From an uncultured Muribaculaceae bacterium (GTDB taxonomy: Bacteria > Bacteroidota > Bacteroidia > Bacteroidales > Muribaculaceae): 64,000 bases of DNA. Both the position numbers and the translations under genes were made by a program. The notes beneath the pieces are model-generated. The model was not told where the DNA came from and searched no databases. It saw only the letters and a program-made list of their open reading frames with translations. Shown piece after piece: positions 44,885-53,858 of the stretch. The stretch's first letter is position 1, and the number at the start of each line of letters is the position of its first letter. The stretch lies in the NCBI GenBank assembly GCA_934555895.1, contig CAKTFH010000011.1, positions 4,703-68,702 on the forward strand, written 5' to 3'.

Positions 44885-44916
44885 TTTGGTGAGAATTGGG
44901 AAAGTTGCTACCTTTG
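44885..44916 (+). promoter_or_regulatory. promoter of the initiator tRNA
   Basis: TTTG (44885-44888), 20 bases, TACCTTTG (44909-44916), ending 18 bp before the tRNA. Confidence 0.78.
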
Positions 44917-44934
44917 CACCCGAAAACAAGACAT

Positions 44935-45006
<72 letters not shown>

Positions 45007-45016
45007 CTCAGATGAA

Positions 45017-45044
45017 AGCCAGGAGATTTCTCCCGGCTTTTTTT
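45017..45044 (+). terminator. terminator after tRNA-fMet
   Basis: AGCCAGGAGA and TCTCCCGGCT form a stem with one mismatch, followed by a run of seven T. Confidence 0.8.
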
Positions 45045-45065
45045 GCATCGGTTAACTATCATCGG

Positions 45066-45096
45066 TTTGTCGTTTGCAAAAGAAACGCTAACTTTG
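45066..45096 (+). promoter_or_regulatory. promoter of the SurA-OstA transcript
   Basis: TTTG (45066-45069), 19 bases, TAACTTTG (45089-45096). A perfect GTGGTTTGAAACCAC palindrome overlaps the -7 element and the likely start site. Confidence 0.7.
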
Positions 45097-45267
45097 TGGT
45101 TTGAAACCACTGTGCGGGCTGTCATGCAGATGATTCGCCCGTCAGTCTCTCTCCCATCCTGTTTTCCGCTTCCCGTCTGAGATGCTTCATATGCCTATCA
45201 TGCAGGGTGTCTGTGGGATATCGGTGGGTTTCATATATAGTTTTATTTTCTTTGTAACCGCATAATT

Positions 45268-46626
45268 GTGAGAAACAAGCACTTTACTTTGGCAATAGCC
45301 GGATGCGCCATAGCCTTCGCAGCTCTGGCTGTCAACAACAATATAGTGGAGGAAGTGGCGTGGATGGTGGGAGACCAGCCCATCTACAAAAGCGATGTGG
45401 AGCAGGCCTACCAGCAGATGCTCTACGAGAAGACTCCCGTCAACGGCGACCCTTACTGTGTGATACCGGAGAATCTTGCCATAGAGAAACTTTTCCTTCA
45501 TCAGGCCGACATCGACACGGTGGAAGTGCAGGAATCGATGGTGAGTCAGGCTGTGGAGCAGCGCATCAACTATCTGATAAACAACCTCGGCACTCAGGAA
45601 AAAGTGGAGGAATACTTCCGCAAGCCTATGGCAGAGTTCCGAGAAGAGATGATGGAGAGTATGCGCAACCAGTACCGAGTGCAGGAAGTGCAGCGCAGTA
45701 TCGCCAAAGACCTCAAGGTGACCCCTTCTGATGTGCGCAAATATTTCGCCGGGCTGCCCGAGGATTCGGTGCCTTATGTGCCGATGCAGGTAGAGGTGAA
45801 GATCATCACCATCAACCCCAAGATACCGCAGCAGGAAATCGACGATGTGAAAGCCCGTCTGCGCGATTACGCCGACAGGGTGAACCGTGGCGAGTCATCG
45901 TTCTCCACGCTCGCCATCATGTACAGCGAGGACGGTTCGAGCGTGCGTGGCGGTGAAATAGGTTTCATGGGCCGCGGCCATCTCGAGCCCGAATATGCCG
46001 CCGTTGCCTTCAACCTCAACGACCCGAAAAAGGTGTCGAAAATCGTCGAGACACAATACGGATACCACATCATACAGCTTATCGAGAAGCGCGGCGACCG
46101 CATCAACACCCGCCACATACTGCTTCGTCCGAAAGTTTCCGATGCCGAGCTTACTAAATCGGTGAACATGCTCGACTCGCTCCGCACCACCATCAATGAA
46201 GGCAAGGTGACCTTCGAAGAGGCCACGGTGCTGTCGCAGGACAAAGACACTCGCAACAGTTTCGGCCAGATGGTAAATTCCGAGAACAATACAACCCGCT
46301 TTGAGATGTCGCAGCTTCCGCAGGAGGTGGCCCGTAAAATCGACGGCATGCAGGTGGGCGATGTCAGCGAGGCCTTCATAATGAAGGACCCCAAGCGCAA
46401 CGCCGACATAGTGGCCATTGTGAAGCTCACCGCCCGCATCCCGGCTCATCGCGCAAATCTTTCCGACGATTATCAGACCATCAAGGGCATGTATGAGAAT
46501 GCCGCTAAACAGAAGATGGTGCGCGACTGGATCGACAAGAAAATTCAAAGCACTTACGTGAAAATCGAGGACAACTGGGCCGACTGTGAATTTCAGCACC
46601 CGGGATGGTTGAAAATCAAGAAGTGA
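45268..46626 (+). CDS. SurA-like periplasmic peptidyl-prolyl isomerase
   Basis: The start is a GTG followed by RNKHFTLAIAGCAIAFAALA, a signal peptide. The 452-residue product has a SurA N-terminal chaperone module (WMVGDQPIYKSDVEQAYQQM) and two parvulin (PpiC) domains: residues about 175-275 (SEDGSSVRGGEIGFMGRG, ETQYGYHIIQLIEKRGD) and about 280-380 (INTRHILLRPKVSDAEL, with FGQMVN). It should escort outer-membrane proteins. The next gene, an OstA/LptA-like protein, starts about 6 bp downstream, so they are coupled. The E. coli surA gene also lies beside the OstA family gene lptD. Confidence 0.9.
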   Translation: MRNKHFTLAIAGCAIAFAALAVNNNIVEEVAWMVGDQPIYKSDVEQAYQQMLYEKTPVNGDPYCVIPENLAIEKLFLHQADIDTVEVQESMVSQAVEQRINYLINNLGTQEKVEEYFRKPMAEFREEMMESMRNQYRVQEVQRSIAKDLKVTPSDVRKYFAGLPEDSVPYVPMQVEVKIITINPKIPQQEIDDVKARLRDYADRVNRGESSFSTLAIMYSEDGSSVRGGEIGFMGRGHLEPEYAAVAFNLNDPKKVSKIVETQYGYHIIQLIEKRGDRINTRHILLRPKVSDAELTKSVNMLDSLRTTINEGKVTFEEATVLSQDKDTRNSFGQMVNSENNTTRFEMSQLPQEVARKIDGMQVGDVSEAFIMKDPKRNADIVAIVKLTARIPAHRANLSDDYQTIKGMYENAAKQKMVRDWIDKKIQSTYVKIEDNWADCEFQHPGWLKIKK

Positions 46627-46631
46627 CACTT

Positions 46632-48548
46632 ATGCGCAGAAGCACATCGGGCTGCGGCTCCCGCCGTGCGGGAGGCATGTGGGGAGCATTTGTGCTGGCT
46701 TTGGCCATAGTGGCCGTGTCGGTGATAGCGGCAGCCCAGGCTCCGGCCGGCTCTAAAGGCACCCGGTTGCCGCGCCGTTCGCTCAGGCAGCCCGATACCA
46801 TGAGTATCAGGCCACATATCCCCGAGGCCGACCGATATATGCGCGACAGAGTGTTTCTCGAGCGCGCTCGCGAGCTCAGAGCCGAGAAGGGGAGCGACTA
46901 TCAGATTGTGGTGGGCGATGTTGAGTTCCGCAAGGCCGACATGTACATGTACTGCGACAGCGCGCATTTTTACGACAATCCCGGCTCGATACAGGCTTGG
47001 GGCAATGTGCGCATGGAGCAGGGCGACACCCTTTTCGTCTATGCCGACGAGCTCCAGTATTCCGATTCCACACAGCTTGCCGTGCTTTATTCGCTCGACG
47101 GCAAGAAAGTGCGCCTCATCAACCGCGATGTGACTCTCACCACCGACATCTTCAACTACGACATGGCCATTGAGCTGGGGTATTATGAGGTGGGCGGCAC
47201 TCTCACCGACCGCGACAACCGCCTGACATCGTATTACGGCGAATACAGCCCCTCGACCAAGGATGCCCTTTTCCGCGACAATGTGCATCTGACGAGCCTC
47301 TCCGAGAGCGATACTCTCGAGATTTTTTCGGAAGAGATGCTCTACAACACCGGCACACACATAGCCATACTCGACACCACCTCGACGGTGATTTCAGGCG
47401 ACGGCACAATATATACCACGCAGGGTGTCTACAACACCGAGACTTCGCAGGCCGACCTATACAGCCGTTCGCTTGTGGTGGCCTCAAATGGCAATACCCT
47501 TACCGGCGACACGCTCTACTACGACCGCAACATCGGTTTCGGCGAGGCTTTCGGCAACATCGAGCTGACCGATACCACCAACAAGGTGATTCTCAACGGC
47601 GACTACGGATATTTCTTTGAGGTGAGCGACAGCGCCATGGTCACCGGCCACGCTCTTGCAAGGGAATTTTCGACTGCCGGAGACACACTTTATCTCCACG
47701 CCGACACCATCCGCACGCTTCTGGTCATCACTCCAGAAAAGGCGCTTAACGACTCGGTGACCATTCCTGCCGACACCACCCACCACATGATAGCGGCGCC
47801 GCACGTGCGCTTTTTCCGTACCGACCTCCAGGGTCTGTGCGACTCCATGACTTTCGTGCAGCGCGACTCCATGATGTATCTCGACTATCACCCCGTGGTG
47901 TGGAACGAGAACAAACAGATTTTCGGCAACAAAATACAAGTGCATCTCAACGACAGCACCGCCGACTGGGCAAAACTTCCCGATTTCGCCTTCAACGCCG
48001 AGTGGATCGACGAGGAGTTCTACAGCCAGCTGTCGGGCAAGGAGATGCTTGCCCTGTTCAAGGACGGCCAGCTGAGTCATCTCGATGTTAGCGGCAATGT
48101 GATGGCGATATTCCTGCCGCAGGAAAACGACAGCACCTACAACAAGATAGCCAACGTGGAGTGCTCTTTCCTTTCGGCCGATTTCAAAAATCAGACCGTG
48201 GAGCGCATGCTTTTCTGGCCCGAGTCGTCGGGTACGGTCACACCGCTATATCTGGCCAAGAAAAATCTGTTTTACCTCCCGAGCTTCCGGTGGTTCGAGC
48301 CGATACGGCCCAAATCGCCTGAAGATGTGTTCAATGTGTCGTATGAGATGCTTGAACTGATGAAGGAGCCGCCGTTCGGCTCTCGCACATCGCGCACCGA
48401 ATCTGCTCCACGACCTGCGCCTGCCCCGGCTCCGGAACCGACCCGCGCATCAGCTGAGACATCATCCGACACCCCGGAAACTCAAGATACTCCCGTGCAA
48501 CCCGAGAATGCTGTAAAGCCGGAATCTTCCGTGAGTCCGGAGCGGTAA
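46632..48548 (+). CDS. OstA-like (LptA/LptD N-terminal domain) envelope protein
   Basis: The ATG at 46632 is favoured (6 bp after the SurA stop, then MRRSTSGCGSRRAGGMWGAF as an N-terminal signal anchor); ATG at 46605 or 46677 are alternatives. The beta-strand repeats DVEFRKADMYMYCDSAHFYD, SIQAWGNVRMEQGDTLFVYA and LRLINRDVTLTTDIFNYDM type sequences are OstA/LptA folds, which bind lipopolysaccharide on its way to the outer membrane. The family in Bacteroidota is about 550-650 residues and lacks the LptD barrel. The last 70 residues are a Pro/Ala/Ser/Glu-rich tail (PAPAPEPTRASAETSSDTPE) that is probably disordered. Confidence 0.87.
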   Translation: MRRSTSGCGSRRAGGMWGAFVLALAIVAVSVIAAAQAPAGSKGTRLPRRSLRQPDTMSIRPHIPEADRYMRDRVFLERARELRAEKGSDYQIVVGDVEFRKADMYMYCDSAHFYDNPGSIQAWGNVRMEQGDTLFVYADELQYSDSTQLAVLYSLDGKKVRLINRDVTLTTDIFNYDMAIELGYYEVGGTLTDRDNRLTSYYGEYSPSTKDALFRDNVHLTSLSESDTLEIFSEEMLYNTGTHIAILDTTSTVISGDGTIYTTQGVYNTETSQADLYSRSLVVASNGNTLTGDTLYYDRNIGFGEAFGNIELTDTTNKVILNGDYGYFFEVSDSAMVTGHALAREFSTAGDTLYLHADTIRTLLVITPEKALNDSVTIPADTTHHMIAAPHVRFFRTDLQGLCDSMTFVQRDSMMYLDYHPVVWNENKQIFGNKIQVHLNDSTADWAKLPDFAFNAEWIDEEFYSQLSGKEMLALFKDGQLSHLDVSGNVMAIFLPQENDSTYNKIANVECSFLSADFKNQTVERMLFWPESSGTVTPLYLAKKNLFYLPSFRWFEPIRPKSPEDVFNVSYEMLELMKEPPFGSRTSRTESAPRPAPAPAPEPTRASAETSSDTPETQDTPVQPENAVKPESSVSPER

Positions 48549-48589
48549 GATTGATCAATGCCGATAATTCATCACTAATTATAAATGCC

Positions 48590-49885
48590 ATGAACGAACA
48601 GACCGCCGACCTCCTTCAGTTTCTTGATGAGTCGCCTTGCAATTTCCTTGCAGTAAAGAATATACGCACACGCCTCGAGGCTCTCGGCTTCAGAGAGCTG
48701 AATATGGCCGATGCCTGGGTCGTGGAGCCCGGAGGACGCTATTTCGTGGTGAAGAACCATTCGGCCATCTTTGCGTTTGTGGTGGGTCATGGTAAACCCT
48801 CAGACGGTTTCCGCATCATTTGCGCCCACAGTGACTCGCCGGGTTTCAGGGTGAAGCCTTCGTGCGAGATGGTATGCTCGGGCAATGTGTTGAAACTCAA
48901 CACAGAGGTGTATGGCGGTCCGATTCTCTATACATGGTTCGACCGTCCGCTGTCGCTTTCAGGCCGTGTGATGCTTCGCGGCAAATCGCCGCTGGCACCT
49001 GTCACACGCCTTGTGAACTTCAAGCGCCCGCTGCTCACTATACCCCATCTGGCAATACATTTCAACCGTGCCGTAAACGAGGGCAATCCGCTCTCGAAGC
49101 AGCGCGACATGCTGCCTGTGATGGCCGTGCTCAACGACAAGGCAGAGGCGCAGAACTATATCCTCAATCTTCTCGCACGCGAGCTTGGCGTGGATACCTC
49201 GGAAATCCTCGACTATGACCTCTCGCTTTACGACACCACTCCGGCATGTCTTTTCGGCGCTGATGACGAATTTATCTCCTCGGGCCGCATCGACGACCTC
49301 GAGATGACCCATGCCGCCCTCACGGCTCTCACGGCAGCATCGGGCAGCGTGCAGAAGATGACACGCGTGATGGCTATATTCGACAACGAGGAGACTGGTT
49401 CGGGCACCAAGCAGGGAGCGGCGTCGCCTATACTCCGCAATATACTTGAGCGCGTCAATCTGGCGTTAGGTGGCGATGTGGAGACCATGTGTCGCGCCGT
49501 AGCCAATTCATTCATGATTTCGGCTGATAACGGACATGCCATCCATCCCAACTATGAGAGCAAGCAGGACCCGACAAATCACCCCGTGCCGGGAGGCGGC
49601 CCTGTGATAAAAATCAATGCCAACTGCAAGTATATGACCGATGCCGAGAGTGCCGCAGTATTCCGCGTGATATGCGAGGAGGCAGGTGTGCCGGTGCAGA
49701 TGTTCGTGAATCACAGCGATGTGGCAGGCGGCTCGACTCTCGGCAACATCCTCACTTCGCAGCTTCCGCTCCGCGGTGTGGATATGGGTGCTCCGCAGTG
49801 GGCCATGCACTCGTGCAGGGAGACCGCCGCTGTGGCCGACCACCTTTACACCATAGCCGCCTTCACTCGCTTCTATACTTGCTGA
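48590..49885 (+). CDS. M18 family aminopeptidase
   Basis: The ATG at 48590 gives MNEQTADLLQFLDESPCNFL, matching family N-termini; the frame opens 13 codons earlier. The 431-residue enzyme has the first zinc ligand in ICAHSDSPGFRVKP, the catalytic/metal motif FDNEETGSGT and the C-terminal ligand in VNHSDVAGGSTLGNI, all in order, which makes it a dinuclear zinc peptidase of the aspartyl aminopeptidase type. It removes acidic or other N-terminal residues from peptides in the cytoplasm. It ends in a 13-bp convergent overlap with the symporter gene. Confidence 0.93.
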   Translation: MNEQTADLLQFLDESPCNFLAVKNIRTRLEALGFRELNMADAWVVEPGGRYFVVKNHSAIFAFVVGHGKPSDGFRIICAHSDSPGFRVKPSCEMVCSGNVLKLNTEVYGGPILYTWFDRPLSLSGRVMLRGKSPLAPVTRLVNFKRPLLTIPHLAIHFNRAVNEGNPLSKQRDMLPVMAVLNDKAEAQNYILNLLARELGVDTSEILDYDLSLYDTTPACLFGADDEFISSGRIDDLEMTHAALTALTAASGSVQKMTRVMAIFDNEETGSGTKQGAASPILRNILERVNLALGGDVETMCRAVANSFMISADNGHAIHPNYESKQDPTNHPVPGGGPVIKINANCKYMTDAESAAVFRVICEEAGVPVQMFVNHSDVAGGSTLGNILTSQLPLRGVDMGAPQWAMHSCRETAAVADHLYTIAAFTRFYTC

Positions 49886-51099
49886 GGCGCCACGGTGCGG
49901 GCGCCGAACAGCCGGCCTATGATTATCGAGATGGCTCCGTCGCCTGTCACGTTGCAGGCCGTGCCGAACGAGTCCATGGCAATGTAGAGGGCTATCATCA
50001 GGGCGCAGTCGGCCTCGGAGAAACCGAGTATCGACGAGAACAGACCGAGCGCCGCCATCACCGCGCCTCCGGGCACTCCGGGGGCCGCAATTATCGTGAT
50101 GCCTAGCATGCATATGAAGCCGGCGAACATCCCTAAGTCATAGTTCATGCCGTGGGTCATCATCAGGGCCAGCGCACATGCTGTGAGTTTCAGCGCGCTG
50201 CCGCTCATATGGATGGTGGCGCACAGAGGCACCGTGAACCCCGCCACATCCTTGTTCACGCCCATCATTATGGTCTGCTTAAGTGTCACCGGAATGGTGG
50301 CCGCCGACGACTGTGTGCCGAGTGCCGTGAAATAGGCGGGCATCATGCTCCACAGCAGGCGGAAAGGATTGCGGCTGCCTGTCGAGAAGCATGCCGCTAT
50401 GCAGTACTGGAGCACCAGCACGAGGATGTGCAGTCCGAAAATCACCGCTATGATGCTCACGAAGGTGCCGAGCACGGTGCCCACCTCGCCTGTGACTGTC
50501 ATGTTGAGAAAAATGCCGAATATGTAGAGCGGCAGTAGCGGGATTATCACCTTGTTGATTACCATCATCACTATGCGGCGCACATCGTCGAGGAGTGTCT
50601 TGAGCGTTGAGGCACTTCCGAAGGCGCATCCGAGACCGAGCAGAAATGCCGTGACGAGCGCTGTCATCACTCCGAACAGCGGAGGCATCTCGATGGTGAA
50701 ATAGGCGTCGACCTGTGGCGCCGTAGTCGCCTCGGCGATATATTCCACCGGCTTTATCATCGATGGGAAAAGCAGCTCGCCGGTGAAGTAGGAGAGGAAT
50801 CCCGCGCCGAGAGTGAACAGATAGGCCAGGGCTGCCGTGGCAAGCAGCATTTTGCCGGCGCGCACGCCTATGTCGGCTATGGCCGGCGCCACGAATCCTA
50901 AGATTATCAGCGGGATGCAGAATCCGAGAAACTGGCTGAAAATGGCATTGAATGTGGCGAACACTCTCGCGGCCCATACGGGAAGGAAAAATCCTGCGCC
51001 GATGCCTATGACTATGGCGATGAGGATTTTAGGCAGCAGACCTATACGCCGCCACCAGGGCTTTGAGTTTTCGGTAGTTGTACCTTTGTCGTCGTTCAT
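49873..51099 (-). CDS. dicarboxylate/amino acid:cation symporter (DAACS)
   Basis: The 408-residue protein has eight membrane helices and two re-entrant loops of the glutamate-transporter fold. The first hairpin shows the Ser-rich FTALGTQSSAATIPVTL, and the second includes GVPGGAVMAAL. The cation/substrate region is in MSGSALKLTACALALM and MDSFGTACNVTGDGAISIII, matching family helix 8. It imports aspartate, glutamate or C4-dicarboxylates with Na+ or H+. Two genes, rmuC and this one, run in the same direction with 65 bp between them. Confidence 0.92.
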   Translation of the reverse strand: MNDDKGTTTENSKPWWRRIGLLPKILIAIVIGIGAGFFLPVWAARVFATFNAIFSQFLGFCIPLIILGFVAPAIADIGVRAGKMLLATAALAYLFTLGAGFLSYFTGELLFPSMIKPVEYIAEATTAPQVDAYFTIEMPPLFGVMTALVTAFLLGLGCAFGSASTLKTLLDDVRRIVMMVINKVIIPLLPLYIFGIFLNMTVTGEVGTVLGTFVSIIAVIFGLHILVLVLQYCIAACFSTGSRNPFRLLWSMMPAYFTALGTQSSAATIPVTLKQTIMMGVNKDVAGFTVPLCATIHMSGSALKLTACALALMMTHGMNYDLGMFAGFICMLGITIIAAPGVPGGAVMAALGLFSSILGFSEADCALMIALYIAMDSFGTACNVTGDGAISIIIGRLFGARTVAPQQV

Positions 51100-51164
51100 G
51101 AATGATGATATTAGAGTTTTAGAGCTTGTTTAATAATAAATGTTATTGGTAGGTCGGTAAAATG

Positions 51165-52397
51165 TCAGTTGTCTGCGGGTTCCTGAAGGGTGGCGGTTTC
51201 GTCATCGGGCGAGAGGCGTCTTATGGCTGCGCCCTTTGAGGCGCGGGCGCCGAGGTCGAGTATTTTCTTTGCTGTAATGCAGAGGTTGCCGGGCCCTTCG
51301 GCAAGTCGTCTGCGTGCCTGCGTGTAAGCAGCCGAGGCGGCCTGCACATGTTTGTCGATGTTGTCGAGGTCGGTGGTAAAGTTTGCGAACTTGTCGAGCA
51401 TCGTGCCGCTCAGTCGCGCTATCTCCTGCACATTGCGGTTTATGGCATCCTGCTTCCAGAGCTGTTCGAGCATGCGGAGTAGTGCTATGAGGTGCGTTGG
51501 CGACGAAATTAGCACACGTTTGCGGTAGGCTTCCTCCCATATGCCCGGCTCGAGTTTCATCATGGCGAAATAGGCACCCTCGTTGGGGATAAACATCACC
51601 ACGAAATCGAGACGCTTCTCACCCACGATGTCCTGATAGCCTTTCTCTGCGAGTTCAGCCACATGACGGCGTGCCGACATTACATGGCGCCTGGCGGCCT
51701 CGTTGGCGGCTTCGCTGCCCGGCTCGGCCTGCACATAGTCCATATATGCTGTGAGCGACACCTTCGAGTCGACCACCACGCAGCGCTCATCGGGGTAGTA
51801 TACCACCACATCGGGGCGTAGTTGGCGTCCGTCGGCGCCGGTGAGGCGTGAGCCGTCGGTGTTCATAGTGGCCTGTGTGGAGAAATGGACGCCTTTTTTA
51901 AGTCCGCTTGTCTCGAGCAGGCGCTCGAGTATCATCTCGCCCCAGTCGCCCTGCACCTTCGAGTCGCCTTTCAGGGCTCGGGTGAGGTTCTGCGCCTCTT
52001 TGCCGAGCGAGGCGTTGAGCTCCATGAGCCGTTTCAGTTCGCTCTGCAGCGAGAACCGTTCGCGGGCTTCGCTTTCGTATGCCTTGCCTACGGCATTGCG
52101 CATACCTTCGATGTCGGCTTTCAGCGGAGCGAGAATCTCGCTCAGACGCTGCTCCGTGGAGTCGCGGAACCTGGAGGTGTGCGATGCGAAGATGTCGTTG
52201 GCGAGATTGCGGAAATGCTCCTCCTCGGCCTCACGGCCTGCTGTGCGTTCGTGTTCAAGCTGTCGGCGTGTCTCTTCGGTCTCGCGCTCACGTTCGCGCA
52301 GTATGGCGTGAGAAGTCTCCAGCTTGCCTCTGTAGACCAGCGCAAGGGCCAGGAAACCGGCTGCGGCGAGGCCCAGGATAATGCATAGATATATCAT
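51165..52397 (-). CDS. rmuC: DNA recombination protein RmuC
   Basis: The 410 residues begin with a single membrane helix (MIYLCIILGLAAAGFLALAL), go on with a long coiled coil (about 30-150) and end in the RmuC nuclease-like domain (GDWGEMILERLLETSGLKKG, RPDVVVYYPDERCVVVDSKV, VGEKRLDFVVMFIPNEGAYF). RmuC limits inverted-repeat rearrangements and has been linked to DNA or phage defence, though its biochemistry is not settled. It is the first gene ahead of the DAACS symporter. A -7 box (TATCTTTG on minus, 52537-52544) is upstream. Confidence 0.93.
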   Translation of the reverse strand: MIYLCIILGLAAAGFLALALVYRGKLETSHAILRERERETEETRRQLEHERTAGREAEEEHFRNLANDIFASHTSRFRDSTEQRLSEILAPLKADIEGMRNAVGKAYESEARERFSLQSELKRLMELNASLGKEAQNLTRALKGDSKVQGDWGEMILERLLETSGLKKGVHFSTQATMNTDGSRLTGADGRQLRPDVVVYYPDERCVVVDSKVSLTAYMDYVQAEPGSEAANEAARRHVMSARRHVAELAEKGYQDIVGEKRLDFVVMFIPNEGAYFAMMKLEPGIWEEAYRKRVLISSPTHLIALLRMLEQLWKQDAINRNVQEIARLSGTMLDKFANFTTDLDNIDKHVQAASAAYTQARRRLAEGPGNLCITAKKILDLGARASKGAAIRRLSPDDETATLQEPADN

Positions 52398-52453
52398 GTG
52401 CGGGGATTGGGTTGTAGCTTATGATTGGTGAACCTAGACATACGTTTCATGCG

Positions 52454-52479
52454 CTTTCATGCATTTATGTGCATGAAAG
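52454..52479. repeat. 10-bp perfect inverted repeat between rmuC and the efflux operon
   Basis: CTTTCATGCA (52454-52463) and TGCATGAAAG (52470-52479) surround a 6-base spacer. TTTCATGC also occurs at 52445-52452. There is no T-run, so it is more like a repressor-binding site than a terminator. The 231-bp gap 52398-52628 holds nothing else I can identify. Confidence 0.45.
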
Positions 52480-52628
52480 GACACGGTTTTATGCAATCGG
52501 GTTGCATATGTAGGGGGGTGTGCCAAAGTTGCGTTGCAAAGATAGGTATTGTTTCATAAATAATGAGTAAATTTGCTTTAACAAATAATAATTGTCAATA
52601 AAATACCATCTTAATACCGGTTAATTAT

Positions 52629-53828
52629 ATGAAATACAGCACACTGTTCCGCGTTTTGCCAATATGCGCGGTGCTGACGCTCGCCCTCACCGGGTGCCGT
52701 AGAGACCAGAACGAACTTGCTCACAATCATCATTCGGAAACTGAAGAGGCTTCGGCCCATGATACCCACGAGCATGACCACGAGGGCTCTCTCGAAGAGT
52801 CGGAAGCGAATGGGCATACCGACGAGATAAAGCTTGACGAGCACCGCGCCGAAAAATTCGGAGTGAAGACGGCCGAGGTGCAGGCCGCCGATTTCGCTGA
52901 GGTGGTGCGTGTGAGCGGCGAATTGTCGGCGGCTCCTTCAGCACGCGGCACCGTCACCGCCCGTTCGGCGGGTATCGTCCATCTCACCCCTGCTGCCACT
53001 CCGGGCACCGCGGTGAACCGGGGTCAGGTGCTTGCCACTGTCTCGGGTAAGGGAATGGCGGGCGGCGACACCAATGAAGCCGCACGGGTGGCGCTTCAGG
53101 CTGCCAAACGTGAACTCGACCGCATCACGCCGTTGCATCGCGACGGTATAGTGAGCACACGCGATTACAACGCTGCCCTGCAGGCGTATGAATCGGCCAA
53201 AGCCGCCGCCGGTTCGGCAACATCGGCCGGAAGTTCGGCCACCGCTCCCTCGGCAGGAGTCGTGAGCGCGTTATATGTGTCGGAGGGTCAGTTTGTCGAT
53301 GCCGGCGCGCCTATTGCCGACATCTCGGCTAACGATGACCTGATGCTGCGTGCCAATCTTCCGGAAAATCAGATCGCTTTTCTGCCGTCGGTCACCGGCG
53401 CCAAATTCCGCACAGCATATTCCCCTGCAGTGGTTGACATAGCCGATTTCAATGGGCACAGACTTGCTCAGACGGCCGTTGCATCGCAGGGATACATTCC
53501 TGTGTTTTTCTCTCTGAAAAATGTCGGGGGCAGACTGTCTGCAGGTTCTTTCTGCGAGGTTTATCTCCAGGGCAATCCTCGCCAGGATGTGATTTCGCTG
53601 CCTATAAGCGCTTTGAGCGAGCAACAGGGCGAACACTTCGTATATGTGCAGGTGCATCCCGACGCTTACGACAAACGCCCCGTGACTCTCGGTGCCCAGG
53701 CAGGTGACCGGGTTGAGATTCTTAGCGGAATCGCTCCGGGTGAGAAGGTGGTGACTGAAGGGGTGACATTCGTGCGCCTCGCCGAAACCTCAGGCGCGGT
53801 GCCTGCAGGACATTCACACAATCATTGA
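52629..53828 (+). CDS. RND efflux periplasmic adaptor (CusB/CzcB type) with His-rich N-terminus
   Basis: A lipoprotein signal (MKYSTLFRVLPICAVLTLAL then TGC) precedes a His/Glu/Asp-rich stretch (residues about 30-60, HNHHSETEEASAHDTHEHDH) that may bind metal. The barrel-sandwich/lipoyl domain (RGTVTARSAGIVHLTPAATP), alpha-hairpin, beta-barrel and membrane-proximal domain of a membrane fusion protein follow. The end is again His-rich (AVPAGHSHNH). It links the inner-membrane pump to the outer-membrane channel; the His clusters and neighbouring pump point to divalent metal export. The pump gene follows 30 bp downstream. Confidence 0.9.
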   Translation: MKYSTLFRVLPICAVLTLALTGCRRDQNELAHNHHSETEEASAHDTHEHDHEGSLEESEANGHTDEIKLDEHRAEKFGVKTAEVQAADFAEVVRVSGELSAAPSARGTVTARSAGIVHLTPAATPGTAVNRGQVLATVSGKGMAGGDTNEAARVALQAAKRELDRITPLHRDGIVSTRDYNAALQAYESAKAAAGSATSAGSSATAPSAGVVSALYVSEGQFVDAGAPIADISANDDLMLRANLPENQIAFLPSVTGAKFRTAYSPAVVDIADFNGHRLAQTAVASQGYIPVFFSLKNVGGRLSAGSFCEVYLQGNPRQDVISLPISALSEQQGEHFVYVQVHPDAYDKRPVTLGAQAGDRVEILSGIAPGEKVVTEGVTFVRLAETSGAVPAGHSHNH

Positions 53829-53858
53829 GCCACTCCGGCCATAATTTCATAGAAAGCC

